Assembly: GCA_043228905.1 (NCBI GenBank)
Contig: JBHGNT010000006.1
Coordinates: forward strand, 18,476,001-18,540,000
DNA: 64,000 nt
From: Azolla caroliniana
Lineage: Eukaryota; Polypodiophyta
Reading direction: 5' to 3'
How positions within the stretch are numbered: the stretch's first letter is position 1; every line of letters begins with the position of its first letter. The notes beneath the pieces were generated by a model that worked only from the letters and a program-made list of their open reading frames with translations, searched no databases and was not told where the DNA came from. Shown here in pieces: positions 45,459 to 57,108 of the stretch. A program made the position numbers and the translations under genes.

Positions 45459-46119
45459 ACAAGAACAAGAATGAACCAACGGTTACAAATAGGGATAGAA
45501 AGGTGCTTATATTGTCACCTTCTCTCTATATAACCACCACTTACTAAAGAGAGGTGGAGACTTAACTACATTGAATATGTGTCATAGAGCTTTAAGGTTC
45601 TATGACACACTAGTTACTATATTAGGAAGTGGGATGTTCACACTTGAGCATACTAGGGTGTGTTCCCACACTAGGGATGTTGATTGTCTATCGAAAGTTC
45701 ACATCGAAAGTGTGACCATCGACTGCTTCTTATTGCTCCATGATATGACTCTACTGCCGAGGGTGAAGCCGAATCATGATGTTGATTGTCTATCGGCTTT
45801 GTAGCCTATCCAATTGGCATAGGGGTAGCCTTCGAGTCGAATAAGCGGTGTGGTTGATTTGTAAAGGATGCAAAATCCTGTGGTTGATCTGTAAAGGATG
45901 CAAAATCCATCGTCCCACCTACATAGCGCAAAACTTGCGTAACACAGTCAGGATGGATGTTGCATGGTGTCTGCATAATATGGCTGAGGAGGCCGATTGG
46001 ATAGTTGAGGACGGGCCGAGTAATGGTGAGATAGATAAGGCTTTCGACTAGCCGACGATAGAAAGTCGATTCGCACTCTTTTGTTATTCCTTAGGTCCGG
46101 ACGATGGCCTAACACAGGG
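45459..46119. other. Unassigned stretch between E and K
   Basis: No clear gene is present. It contains a perfect-spacing tandem duplication of a 30-bp unit (45,850-45,879 and 45,880-45,909, one mismatch). It probably belongs to the sequence E inserted into, which could be the 3' end of F, but I cannot show that. Confidence 0.4.
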
Positions 46120-46504
46120 TGTCTACGGAAGACACTTCACCAAAGGGGTGTTTCGGCGAGATAACTTAAGACTCAACGATTAATCAGACTTTAATTGGTT
46201 ACTTAGCAATATGGCATTAGACTTGATACACGTGTAGGATAGAGCAATTAGCACAGAACGGTAATCAACACTTAAAGATAAAACAAGAAGCTCTATTAAT
46301 TATCCGTCAAAGTTTTGCATTGTAATCGGTGCCGAGTACAAAATGGTGCCAACCGGCACCTATTCGGAACTGGTCTGGATCCGGATCGGCATACCGATTC
46401 TGGTCTGTCCGTTCACGTCTCATAAACTACTTAATTATAATAGATTCTGAATATATAATCCCTTTCACATTCTGGTTTTTAACTCTTTTGCCGGTCGGGT
46501 AACA
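46120..46504 (-). repeat. Candidate 3' LTR of gypsy element K
   Basis: This 385-bp stretch reads TGTTACCCGACC...CGTAGACA on the minus strand, with TG/CA ends and AT-rich content. It sits where the K 3' LTR should be. The 5' LTR is outside the window and the adjoining polypurine tract is weak, so the assignment is tentative. Confidence 0.4.
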
Positions 46505-46644
46505 CATGGCATGCCCGTGGGATAGTACCTTGTACGTCGAATCCCACTATTCGGCCCTTAGCCTTCGTCCAAGATATCCAGAATACTCTGCTCCAGGGTG
46601 TCCAATGGTTCTTCGGGAATCTGTTGTTGCTACTATTGTGGCTA

Positions 46645-49430
46645 CTATTGTTGCTTTGGCTGTTGTTGTTGTGGTTGTGGCTGTTGTTGCTGCGGCTCCG
46701 GCTCCTCCGATTGTTGCTCCTTGGATGGCGTCTGTTCGGCTCCCAGTACCGGCGGTTGTGGCGGTGATTCCTCCGTCAGCTGCTTTGCCGGATTTGACTC
46801 CGGTTGACTTGCCCCAGCCTTGTCCCCATTGGGTCCTTGCCCCGGTGATGGCTCCTCATCGCTAAGGTTGATGGTCGCCGCCTGCCTTGCTTCTTCTTGC
46901 CGTAGCCTAGTCCGCTCATAGCTTTGAAACTGGATTTGAGCATCCAGTCGATCATCGTCCAGCTGTGCTACCAGTTGCCGAACCACTGTGAGTGTTCCTC
47001 CACCAGAGTTACAAAGTCTTCTGCTAACTCATCTCTTATGGCGGTGAAGTCCTCCTTTGTTAGCATGTAGCAGTCGTCGGCATCCTTCTACCGGTTTTCC
47101 GCGTCTGCCCTTAGCAACTAGAGCTTGGCTGTGTGCTTTGCCCATTTGTCCCACCATTGCACGGAGCTTTTGTCAATCAAGCGTTTTGTCTTGTTCCTCC
47201 ATGCCTGGACAATGAACTGGATCCGCTCAAGTCCCATCTTCGATTTGTCCTCCGCGGCTTGCCGTTCTTCCTTCAATTGCTTGATCAGCTTCACCGTGTC
47301 CGCCTCCTGCTCCCGGTAACGTGACAATTGGTTTTGGTAGGTGTTTTGAAACCTCTGCAATACCATTGTCGCTCTTTCCTTTTCTTCATAATGCTGCTTA
47401 TGGAGCTCCAAACGTTCCTGCGTGGCTTCCTCCAATAGCGTTGTTCTTTCAACCCGTTCTTTAGCTAGCGTTGTCTCGGCTCGATGAACTTCCTGCCAGA
47501 GCTCTGCCATCTTCTCTTGTTGCTTCTTATGCTCCGTATCCAGGTGCTTATAGTCCCGGTGTAGGTGCTCAAAATCATCGGTCTTCTACTTCAGCTTCTA
47601 GTTGAGTTGCCGGCGAGCGCGGTCTTCCCGATCTTTCTGTTGACAGAGTTCTTCTTTAAGTCTTTCAATCTTCCTTTCCGCTATCCATCGCAGCTTATCC
47701 TTTTATTGCAGCACTTTCTCTTTCTCCTCCTTAAGTCAGTCATATGCATGATGTCCTTTCCGCAGATTCTCTTCTGCCCGGCGGAGGTTCTCAACAATCT
47801 TTCTTTGTTCTTCTTCTGCCGCTTTCTTCAAGTCCCTTTCTCAGGTGCGTAATGCTTCTTGTGCGGCCAATTCATCTTTCAATTCGGCAAGCTCTTTCGC
47901 TTGCGCTGCCACTGTCTCCAGGACTGGTTCCGTCTCCAGGGTCTTACTACTGTGTATAGGTGCTGGTGTGTCTTTATTCTGTACATCTACCGAAGTCACC
48001 AATGCTTGGATCTGTGGTCCGGTTAAGGCCATTTTGGCCAATTCCTCTATGGCCAGGTCCAAGTCTTGTTCTAGGCTCCAGATTCTCGACCGGGCCGTCT
48101 CTAGTTCTCCGGTTGTGACTAGCAACCGGTCCATCTGCGCTTTCTCTTCCGCCTCTATGTAGTGCACCACTCCGGCAATCTGTTCTCCAATCCACCGGAG
48201 CCAATGGCTACCGGTGCCCTATTGTTGCGTCTGCACGGAGAGTTGGCTGTTGGTTCTGCTAGCCAATGGTCAGTCTTGTCTGGTTGCGTCGAGCTGCAAC
48301 TCTGTCTCTAGTTGGTGACCACTTTGCCGTTTTGGTTCCGGTTGCGCCTCCGTTGGCCGCTCCGCCTCTGATTGCTCTTGACCTGTCGGTGAGGGAGGCA
48401 ACTGTACTATTGGCGCTTGAATTTCGGGTCTTGCCGTATCCTAACCCTCCGATATAGCTTGTTGTGTAGGGAGCTCTGTGACCGGTTCTGTCCGAACCGG
48501 TTCCGGTTCCACCCTTGGTGCGGGATGCTCAGTGCGGGGTAGAGGCGTTCCATCCTTCTTTGGGTCCGAACGCTCCCGGCTTGTTCTGCCGTGCTTGCCT
48601 TTTGGCGCCGCTGGAGGTGTTCTAATGGTTCCTCCTCCACTTCCTCCTCCTGAGTCCCGATGTTGATTTTTGCTACCACGGGGTCCGTCTCTTGTTGAAC
48701 CGGTTGGTGAAATATGATCTTGACTGGCCGTGCCGGTGTCTCCTCCAGCGCTCTTTTGCCGCTTCCTATTGGCGCGCTCTTTTGCCGCCTTGTCCGTGTC
48801 GACCGCCTTCCCTTTGGGTGCCTTAGAGATCAACAGCTGCTGCCGTTTCGAAGCCATTTTCGGGGTGCCTTCGGTTGTTCTCCCCCGCTTCGTGGTCTTG
48901 ACGGGCTCAATAGGTGGCGCCAATAGGGTGAGCCATTGCGCCACTGCAGTCCATATTTTCCGACCCTCCTTGCCTCTTACAGAGTCGATGGCTGCATAGA
49001 GGCTGTCCGCAATCAGTACTAGCTAGTTCACCTTCATGCCTTCATATGTTGCTATGACTAAGTCGGCTTGGTTCTGAGGCATGCACGGGGGTCGAGGGTA
49101 TACATGTCCAAATTCATGGAGCACACGGGCAATCTCTCGAAATAATGTATCTTCGCCGCCCTGTGTCCTGTAGGCCTTGCTTGGCAGAGAGTATTCGCCA
49201 AAATATTTTCGGAGCTGCTCTGGGGTATGGTTGTCGATAGTGAAGATGCCCCCCTCCGGAAGGCCAATCAAAGCATGGATGGACTCCTCCGTGATCAGTT
49301 TTGTGTCGTTTACTTTACTATCTTCTCCGCCTCCCGGTGTGGTGGCGCCTCCATGATCGTGAGGAAACCTTCTAACCCGTGTTGCCTTAGCCACTTCTTG
49401 GCTACTTCAGAGAGTGCTTAGCAGTCCATG
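46645..49430 (-). pseudogene. Element K accessory ORF 3' of integrase: N-terminal globular domain and long coiled coil
   Basis: Pieces in several frames form one long reading. 49,023-49,394 is a compact domain (ITEESIHALIGLPEGGIFTI, FREIARVLHEFGHVYPRPPC). 48,441-48,944 continues (AVAQWLTLLAPPIE just before) into a Lys/Arg/Gly/Pro-rich linker. 47,841-48,170 and 47,118-47,510 are heptad-rich coiled coil (AAQAKELAELKDELAAQEAL; ERVERTTLLEEATQERLELH). 46,645-46,986 ends in a Gln/Pro run (QQQQPQPQQQQ). About 900 residues were probably encoded. The layout recalls the gypsy-type transposase-like proteins of plants (globular N-terminus, coiled-coil C-terminus), but I cannot confirm family membership. 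Confidence 0.6.
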
Positions 49431-49814
49431 GCTTCTTTGAGGTTCGTGAGCGCTGGTGAGGGATGTGTTTGAGGAGGCTCTGTGTGCGTGGGCTCGCGTC
49501 TGATGATCTTCAATCACCTGTGTGCGGTTGTGCTCCTCTGTTTGTGAAATGTGAAGACCTCCATGCGATGGGAGTTTTCTTGCTACATGTTGGCGCCTTT
49601 TTTTCTTCCCTGCGTGTGTGCACGTCGTGTACTAGACTACTATGACGTGCCATGTGGTGGCGGTTTAATACCCTATTAATAGCCCACCACGTACCTTTTC
49701 AATGTGCATGTTCACTCCTTGTTCTTGCATGTGTCCATTCACACATTGCCCTTGCATGATTTACTTTGATTTTATTTTTTGTTTTCAATCCTAAACTGTT
49801 TGGTTAATTCGCAT

Positions 49815-50885
49815 CTAGTCCCATCGGACCCCTATTCGAATTGTGGGATGATCCACAAACGCTTTCCTTCGCCACTGCTCTAGTTCTAGGTGCATGATGC
49901 TGGCTAGCCGGTGTTCTTCCAATTTGCACAACGCAGCTAACCGGATCACTTCCGATTCCTTCTCATTTAGGCGTTCTTGAATCTGTATTCGTAAACTCAG
50001 TACCTCGAACTCAACCGGCATCACTGCCTCCAATCCAAATGCTAGGTGAAACGGTGTTGTGCGGATACTTGTCTTATATGCCGTTCGATAGGCCCAGAGT
50101 GCACTGTGTAGCTTTGTATCCCAATCCGTCCAGTTCTCATTGACAATTTTTCGAAGGATGTTCTGTAGTGTTTTATTTGTTGACTCGGCTAATCCGTTGG
50201 CTTGCGGATAATAGGGAGTGCTCCGTTTGTGCACCACCGCATAGAATGTCGTCAAAATTTCCACTACTTGCCCTAAGAAGTGCCCACCTTGGTCACTTAT
50301 TAGCTCTATCGGACATCCATACCGGCACCAGATGTATTCATATAAAAATTTTGCCGTGGATGCCGCGGTGTTGTCGCGTAGTGCTTTGGCTTCCACCCAT
50401 TTTGTGCAATAATCCGTAGCGACAATCATGTACCGGTTGCCGGTTCTCATTGCTGGTGGTTTGAATGGACCGACAAAATCCAACCCCCATTTCTGAAATG
50501 GTTCTAACGGTAGCATGGGTTGGTGAGGCATCCTGGCTTGTTCGGTTGGTTGGCCCATTCACTAACATAGGTCGCATTCTTTAGCGTATCGAATTGCATC
50601 CTTCAATGTTGTTGGCCACCATAGTCCACTTTGCCATATTTTCCTTGCCATAGCGTCTCCGGCATAATGTCCTCCAACCACTCCGCAGTGTGCTTCGCTC
50701 AATATTATGTCCTTTTTGTTGCTGCGCACTGCACGCCGCCATATGCCATCTGCGCCTTTGTGGTACATGTGTCCTATAATAGACAGAAGTGACGGCTTTG
50801 AACAACTAAGCATTTCCTCTCGTCTTTGTTCATCTCCTCTAGAGGTAAGCCGGTGCTCAGAAATTGGTGCATGTTGGTGAGCCAC
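49815..50885 (-). pseudogene. Element K integrase
   Basis: 50,562-50,885 carries the zinc-binding region (EAHCGVVGGHYAGDAMARKI, WWPTTLKDAIRYAKECDLC). A stop at about 50,560 separates it from the core at 49,815-50,558: GLDFVGPFKPP, VATDYCTKWVEAKAL, ELISDQGGHFLG, ANGLAESTNKTL, LWAYRTAYKTS. The three acidic catalytic residues are present. No chromodomain follows. Confidence 0.85.
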
Positions 50886-52279
50886 TTGTCTTCCTTTGCG
50901 ACCGTACCATCCGTTGCCATTTCTGCTGTGACTCTAAATAGCTCTGCATTTGGGAACTTGTCTGAGACGCCGTCACCGGTTTCGCCGGAATCTAACCGGC
51001 TCAAATAGTTTGCTACCACATGTTGTATGCCGGGTCGGTGGAATATCTTGAACTCAAATTCTTGTAATAGTAACGTCCACCGGGTCAGCTTACCGGTGAG
51101 TGATGCTTTGGACACCAAATAGAGGAGCGCCGAATGATCTATGTCAAAGGAAAATTTCCTTCCCAACAGATAGTGTCTAAACTTGGTGACACTGTAGATC
51201 ATGCCCAAGGCCTCTCTTTCCGTTGTGGAATAATTACATTCTGCTTGGGACAGCTTCCAACTGGCATAATACACTGGCCTGTACCACTTCGGTTCTGTAA
51301 GTTGCATAAGCGCGCTCCCGACTGAGATGTCGGACGCGTCAACGAACACATGGAACTCTTTAGACCAATCTGGAGGTTGCACCACCGACGCTTGTGACAA
51401 TAGTACTTTTAGTGCCCGGTAAGCCTTGTCTTCTGTGTTCGTCCATTGGAATGGTGTCCGATGTACCGCGGCATGCAATGGTGTAGCTAAGTCTGCCAGA
51501 TACCGAAGCATTCGGCTATGCCACCGAATTTGTCCTAAGAACCAGCTTAATGCCTTTGCCATGGTTGGTGCCGGTGCCTCTAAAATATCTTTGACCTTGT
51601 CTGGATCCACTACAATACCGTCCTTGCTCACGATGTGGCCAAGTAACGCTCCGTTAGCCACTCCGAACACGCATTTTGCCGGGTTCGGGCTTAGCCGGTA
51701 AACCCTACATTTCTCCAGACATAGTCGGAGGTGCTGAAGGTGATCCCCTTCCCGGCTATAAACAACAAAGTCGTCCAAGAACACCTGCATGAATGCCGGA
51801 ATGAATTCTCCGAAAATCTCCATGATGATCCGCTGGAAGGTTGCCGGCGCTGTTTTCAGTCTGAACATCATAACTATGACAACAAAGACTCCCCATTCGG
51901 TGACAAAAGCGGTTTTCTCTTGGTCGTCGGGGTGCATCCGGATCTGATTATAGCCGCTGAAACCGTCTAGAAAACTGTACAACTCATGACCGGCGACCGC
52001 ATCCAGGACTCCATCCGTGAATGGAAGTAGGAAGACGTCCATTGCCATAGCCGCATTCAATTTCCGGTAGTTGACGCAAACTCTTATCTTACCGTTCTTT
52101 TTAGGTACTATGACTATCGGACTGAGCCATGTGGCTTTCTTTACCGGTCGGATGAAGCCAACCCTTAGCAACTTGTCGATTTCTTCTTTGACTTTTACTG
52201 CGTAATTTGGGTTCATCCGGTAACGCCGTTGCGCTACCGATTTGGCGTCTTTACTCAGATGTATATGGTGTTCATACAA
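50774..52279 (-). CDS. Element K reverse transcriptase and RNase H
   Basis: This is a 501-codon open piece. RT motifs in order are LLRVGFIRPVKKATWLSPIV, VPKKNGKIRVCVNYRKLN, YSFLDGFSGYNQIRMHPDDQ, TAPATFQRIM-like and MQVFLDDFVVYS (box FLDD). RNase H follows with FHVFVDASDISVGSAL, STTEREALGMIYSVTKFRHY and DHSALLYLV. A stop at 52,280 separates it from the upstream protease part. One block reads MMFRLKTAPATFQR where MPFGL is usual, so there is a local lesion. It is probably not functional as part of a broken polyprotein. Confidence 0.85.
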   Translation of the reverse strand: MYEHHIHLSKDAKSVAQRRYRMNPNYAVKVKEEIDKLLRVGFIRPVKKATWLSPIVIVPKKNGKIRVCVNYRKLNAAMAMDVFLLPFTDGVLDAVAGHELYSFLDGFSGYNQIRMHPDDQEKTAFVTEWGVFVVIVMMFRLKTAPATFQRIIMEIFGEFIPAFMQVFLDDFVVYSREGDHLQHLRLCLEKCRVYRLSPNPAKCVFGVANGALLGHIVSKDGIVVDPDKVKDILEAPAPTMAKALSWFLGQIRWHSRMLRYLADLATPLHAAVHRTPFQWTNTEDKAYRALKVLLSQASVVQPPDWSKEFHVFVDASDISVGSALMQLTEPKWYRPVYYASWKLSQAECNYSTTEREALGMIYSVTKFRHYLLGRKFSFDIDHSALLYLVSKASLTGKLTRWTLLLQEFEFKIFHRPGIQHVVANYLSRLDSGETGDGVSDKFPNAELFRVTAEMATDGTVAKEDKWLTNMHQFLSTGLPLEEMNKDERKCLVVQSRHFCLL

Positions 52280-52910
52280 CTAAGGATCGAGTTCCTGCAT
52301 GTCCTCATAGGACCAAGCGAACACATCGCGAAATTTTTTTAGGAGTGTGATCATTGCCGTTTTGTTCTCCGAGGTCATTTCCTTGGCGATGTGAACCGGT
52401 CTTGCCTCCTCTGTGGTACCTATGTTTACCTGTTCTAGTTGGGATGCTTTTACGCGCTGCGACATTGCCATTTCTCTTTCCAGTGCCTCCTGTGCTTGCC
52501 GTAACTCCCGGATCGCTTCTTTATCTGGTTCCTCGTCGGTCCCGTTCGGTTGCAGTATGTACGGTGATACTACTTCGGCTACATCAATTTCGAACAAAGG
52601 TATGATCTTCGGATTTTCCTGTAAGTATTGATCAACCTCTTCGTCCACCAATCCTTCCAGCATGTTGACACATTCCACATATAGCGGCGTCAATTCCTTG
52701 CTGGTACCCGACCGTGGTTGAGTCGGTACTCGCACTTTCGCTTTTCCACGCCGGAACGTAATTATATTCTTTCTCCAGTTTTGCTTGATGTGTGTTGTTT
52801 TTAACCAAGGGCGTCCCAACAATAGTGGGTAAGCTCCTTGAGCCTATAGCTGGAGAACTACTGCCGAAATGCGAAATGTGTGACCCCCGATGGTCACTTC
52901 CAAATCACGT
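52280..52910 (-). pseudogene. Element K protease C-terminal part and linker to RT
   Basis: The reading LEVTIGGHTFRISAVVLQL, a stop, then YPLLLGRPWLKTTHIKQNWR is the end of a gypsy retropepsin (ILGRPW motif). The linker (52,280-52,822) ends FRDVFAWSYEDMQELDP, the typical sequence just before RT, then a stop. The protease N-terminal part and active site are not visible. Insertion J lies at 52,911. Confidence 0.75.
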
Positions 52911-53557
52911 TGTCGGGATATTACGCAAGTGCGTATAGAAACGATGCGGGACCGCGGGGGTCTTGAACCGAAGAGCAAGCGAGGGTGGAGAAAGAGAGAG
53001 GCCCGGTTACGCAGGACCGGGGATACACAGGGACACGACCCTTCAACACAGAGAACGCGAATAGACGCCGACACAGGTAGACGCAAACAAATGAATATAT
53101 ATCTATATATACGAGCAAGTGTCTGATCAAGAAGCTACAACCCGCGATGGGCACAGGATGGTTACAACCGAACAGGCCGGCGAACAGATGCCTATGCCTG
53201 TTCGCTGCGTCGCACAAAAGGGAGCAGGTCGGAGGTGCTGCCGGAAGCACTCGGGCGTCCCTCGAAACAGCGCGAGCCTCCTTGAAGATCTGCACAGCAA
53301 AAGCTATCGAGAAAAAGGGAAGGAGAACAGAGAGAGAAGCGTCCCCCGAATCGGTCCGACAGCACTTCGTCCTCCTCCCTTTTATCCGTCAAGAAGGAGC
53401 CGTTCGGCATTAAATTCCTACCTACCGTATCTAACCACTTCGATCCTCCTAGGTACCTAATTCGCCTCTATGTACAACTTGGCGCGCACGTGCGTGAAGA
53501 GCCGGTTCCCACGCCTTGGTGCCCCAATTCCACCCTTGGACGGTTTTCTTCACGACA
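52911..53557 (-). repeat. 3' LTR of element J
   Basis: 647 bp. On the minus strand it begins TGTCGTGAAGAAAACC and ends ATATCCCGACA. Confidence 0.95.
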
Positions 53558-53629
53558 TCCTCCCCCACCTAACCGCGCATCCACCGGCATGCGCCAAATT
53601 AAGTTGGGACGGAGAAAACCGGCCCGCCT

Positions 53630-56600
53630 TCACTCTTCGCCCATCGGTCCTTCCTCGGTCTCGGATCGGTCGTCGCTGCTGTCTAGGAGAACCGGGTCTG
53701 GCTCGTCGTCGTGTCGCTTCTTGAAGGCTTTGATCCTCTTTCCAGCCACGGGTATCGCCATTCTCGTGCGGTCGAGTTCCGCCAGGTGATACGTCCCGTT
53801 GTCGTTGGTGCTTTGTACTGCGTACGGCCCAAACCATCTCCGTGCGAACTTCCGTGTAGCCCAGTGCTGATTGTCAAGGCTGCTGTCGTAGACGAGCACC
53901 CAGTCACCTTCCTCGATCTTCTTCGGTCGGAGCCGGTGCGTTCGGTCGAACCTGGCTTTATTCTTTGTCCTCGCCACCCGGAGTTTCTCCGTAGCCAGCT
54001 CCACGTCCTCCGGTCTCCGCTCGAGTTGTCGTATACGCGCGGCCAACAACTCCTCCCGACTCATCTCGTCCCTCCAGTCGACCACTGCCCATGAGGAGAT
54101 CGTCCGTTCCATCGGCATGATCGGCTTCTGGCCGAACATGAGCTCCGTCGGCATGTACCCGGTTACCGAACTGTGCGTAGTCCGGTCTGCCCACAAAGCG
54201 TAAGGTAGCAGCCGCGGCCAGTTACCGACTTGGCCTCCGCATGCCCGAACCAGCGCCTTAACGATCGGCCAATGTCCGCGCTCCACCTTTCCATTCGCCT
54301 CCGGATTGTACGCAGTGGTGAGCGAGAGCTTGACTCCCAGCCGGTCGAACAGCTCCGCGGCTTCTTCGGCGTCCAACTCCCCTCGGTCAGCCACGATCTT
54401 CCCGACGCACCCGTACCGGCATATCACGTCCTCGATTAGGAATCGACATACGGCCGCGGTCGTTTTGTTCTGAAGGGCTCGGCCTTCCACCTGGTTCGTC
54501 AGATCCTCCCGTGCTAGGACCAGATACCGCATCTGTCCTACCCCCATTGGCATCGTCACCAGATCTACCATCCATTTGAAGTGGATGGTCGGAGGGTACG
54601 TAGGGTGAAGCTCGTCCCGGTGTCGGACTACGGAGTGCATCTGACAATTTTCGCAAGTCGCCACGAACCGACGCACGTCTCGGTACAATCCCGGCCACCA
54701 GTACTTCCCCTTCAGTTTCTCGAACGTGGCCCACGTTCCACGGTGTCCAGCCCAAGGGCTGTCGTGGTAGGCCGCCAGCAGCTCCTCCTGTTCTTCCTTC
54801 ATCGCCACCACCCGGAGTGGGTCGCCGCTCCTCTTCTTCGGGTGTTTCCATAGATAGCCATCCCGGAGAAAGAACCGGTACGCTTTCTTCCGGATCCGGT
54901 TGGCCTCGTCTTTCGTCCATGACGCATCCGGCGCCATTGTCCTCAAGAACCCGCCGATCCGCAGCCACTCCCCGTCGTACTTGCTCGCGTCGAAGTCGTT
55001 AAGCGCCGGAGTGCTCGTCCCGTCTGTTGTTACGTATGCTGCCTCGAAGAAGTCCACGCCGACCTCTTCGTCCTCCGAAACCATGCCGCCCTCGTCATCG
55101 AACCTCGCCCTCGAAAGCATGTCGGCCATGGCGTTGTCTTTCCCGGAAATGTGTCGTATTTCCGGGTCCAGGGACTTGATGTACGCTATCCACCTGAGCA
55201 TCGCCAGGTCCGGCGTCGCGCATCCGGAAACCATGCCGAGAATTGGCAGGCAATCCGTCTCGATAATCACTTCTGTCCCGATCAGATAGTCTTTGTCGGC
55301 TTTTACCGCCGAAACGATACCCCAGAGTTCGCGTTTAACCTGGGCGTATCCTCGCTGCCGCTCACTGAGGACTTTCGCGCCGAATCGGATCGGAAACCGA
55401 TTGCCGTCCTCGTCTTGTTGGTGGACGACCCACCCGATTCCGGTCGGACTCGTGTCAACCGTTATGTATACTGGGGTGCCCTTCTTGTAGACGGCCTTCC
55501 GGAGCGCCGGTGCTGCCGAAAGAGCCTCCTTCAGCTTCCGGACCGACTCCGTGTGCTCGTCAAGCCATTCGAACCTTCACCCTTTCTTCAGCAACCCGTA
55601 CAGCGGCTCCGCGACGTGTGCGTAATGCGGGATCCATATGTGGTAAAACGCGCATGCTCCCAAGAATCTTCGTACTTCCGTGACCGAGCTGCAGTCGGGC
55701 TTCATCGCGGAGATGGCTTCTATCTTTGCCGGAGACGGTTTCCGGCCATATGGCCCACATAAGTGTCCGACCACCATGATTTCTGACTGCCCGAAGGCTG
55801 ATTTCTCCCCCGAGAAGGTGAGCCTCGCATCCTCTAGCCTTTGCAGCACCTTCTCGCAGTCGTCGATGTGCGTCGCCACGAATCGCCGGCATCCGTCCGG
55901 CCCGATCGTCTCGTCCTTCTCTGCTACCGGGCATCCCTTGATCGGGATGTCGTCCAGAAACGGCATGGTGATGTCCGGGATGCAGTCCCTCAGAACCTTG
56001 TTCATCGCATTCACCATGTGGGCCACCGAGTTGGTCCCTCCTTGCGGCAGCGTACACATCCGCACTAGGCCGAGGGGAGTTCGCATCGTCGTAATGTCTA
56101 TGCTCTCCACGGCTAGCTGGAACTGGTCGTACCCTGAGTATAGATCACCGACCGAGTAAATCGACCTTCCGGCGAAGGCCTCCGCGAACTCGTCTATGGT
56201 CGGTCCGATCCCTGCGTTCCGAATGGTCACCCTATTGACCGGTTGCAGGTCCTGAATGAAGCGCAATGATCCGTTTTTCTTTGGTACGGTAAACCATCGG
56301 TTTGAATACGGGGCGCTCGACGGCTCGAGAATGCCCATATCAACTTTCTGCTTCAACAGCTCCATCAACTTCGGGATGTGAGCTCTCGGAACCGGAATTG
56401 GCTTGAGATTCCACGGTACATGCGGTACCGTGAATATCACCATCGGCTCTACGATCGTCGGGTCTACGCACCCGATTTCCTCCGGTGAGAATGCGAAGGC
56501 TTTCCCGTGCCTTCCGAGCATTCTCCGAAACCGGTCTTCCTCCGCCGGTAGTAGGAACCCGCCCCCACCGATTTTGAGCTCCCGGAGTGTCTCGTTGGTG

Positions 56601-56893
56601 AAGGTGTGTCCTATGCAGGCCGGATCTCGTAAGCTGGGGTCCGATGCAACCCCTTTGATTCGCGACTCGCTGCCCTCCGGTAAGGGTACCGCGACTGGCC
56701 TTACCTTCCGGTCCACAGTCTTGTACTTGGTGCTTACTCGGGCCGTCCGGTCCGACTCGAGCCCCCGACCAAAGTCCGCGATGGCTTCGTACATCTCTTC
56801 GGAACATACCGGTATCGTCCGGTCTTCGTTAAGGTCCTCTTCGACTACCTTCCCCAGCATTCCCAAGGTGTCGTCGAAGGAGACCGCCTCCAC
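53630..56893 (-). pseudogene. Element J Pol: RT, RNase H, integrase, with one in-frame TGA
   Basis: 56,893-55,580 is RT: WNLKPIPVPRAHIPKLMELL, VPKKNGSLRFIQDLQPVN, GDLYSGYDQFQLAVES, MPFLDDIPIKGCPV (box FLDD) and FLGACAFYHIWIPHYAHVAE. A TGA at 55,577-55,579 follows LLKKG. The same frame is then open again through RNase H (TVDTSPTGIGWVV, IIETDCLPILGM, ISGKDNAMADMLSR), the zinc-binding region (GHRGTWATFEKLKGKYWW, CENC), the integrase core (DLVTMP, VADRGELDAEE, NPEANGKVERGH) and a GPY module (RWFGPYAVQ). It ends at 53,630. Without the TGA this would be about 1,090 residues. The upstream boundary with Gag is a frame change near 56,900-57,108. Confidence 0.9.
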
Positions 56894-57108
56894 GGCTCCG
56901 TTGATTTCCTCGTCAGGGCCGAGAACTCCGCACGCTCGAAGTCTCCCCTCCGTCTTTGTCTTCTCTCGGCCGGCGATGCCGACTATCGTACATGCTCCGC
57001 TGTCGGAGAAGCAAAATTTCCTACCTATTGTACACGGTCTTATCGTACAGATGTGGGGTTTTCCCGGAGCATCCGGACTGTCGCGGCCCCACGCCTTGGC
57101 AGTCCTCT

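Larger units (their letters stand above)
46505..52910 (-). mobile_element. Gypsy element K, main part (accessory region, integrase, RNase H, RT, protease)
   Basis: On the minus strand this runs protease, RT-RNase H, integrase and then an unusual 2.9-kb accessory region. It is interrupted at 52,911 by element J (target ACGT). K resumes at 59,930-60,073 with its zinc knuckle and again at 63,560-64,000 with its capsid, after element I. K is decayed by scattered stops and is the oldest layer on this side of the window. Confidence 0.9.

Noticed and set aside
46506-46865. Plus-strand frame rich in Val and Ala
   Set aside because: It is the antisense of the Gln/Pro run at the end of the K accessory ORF.
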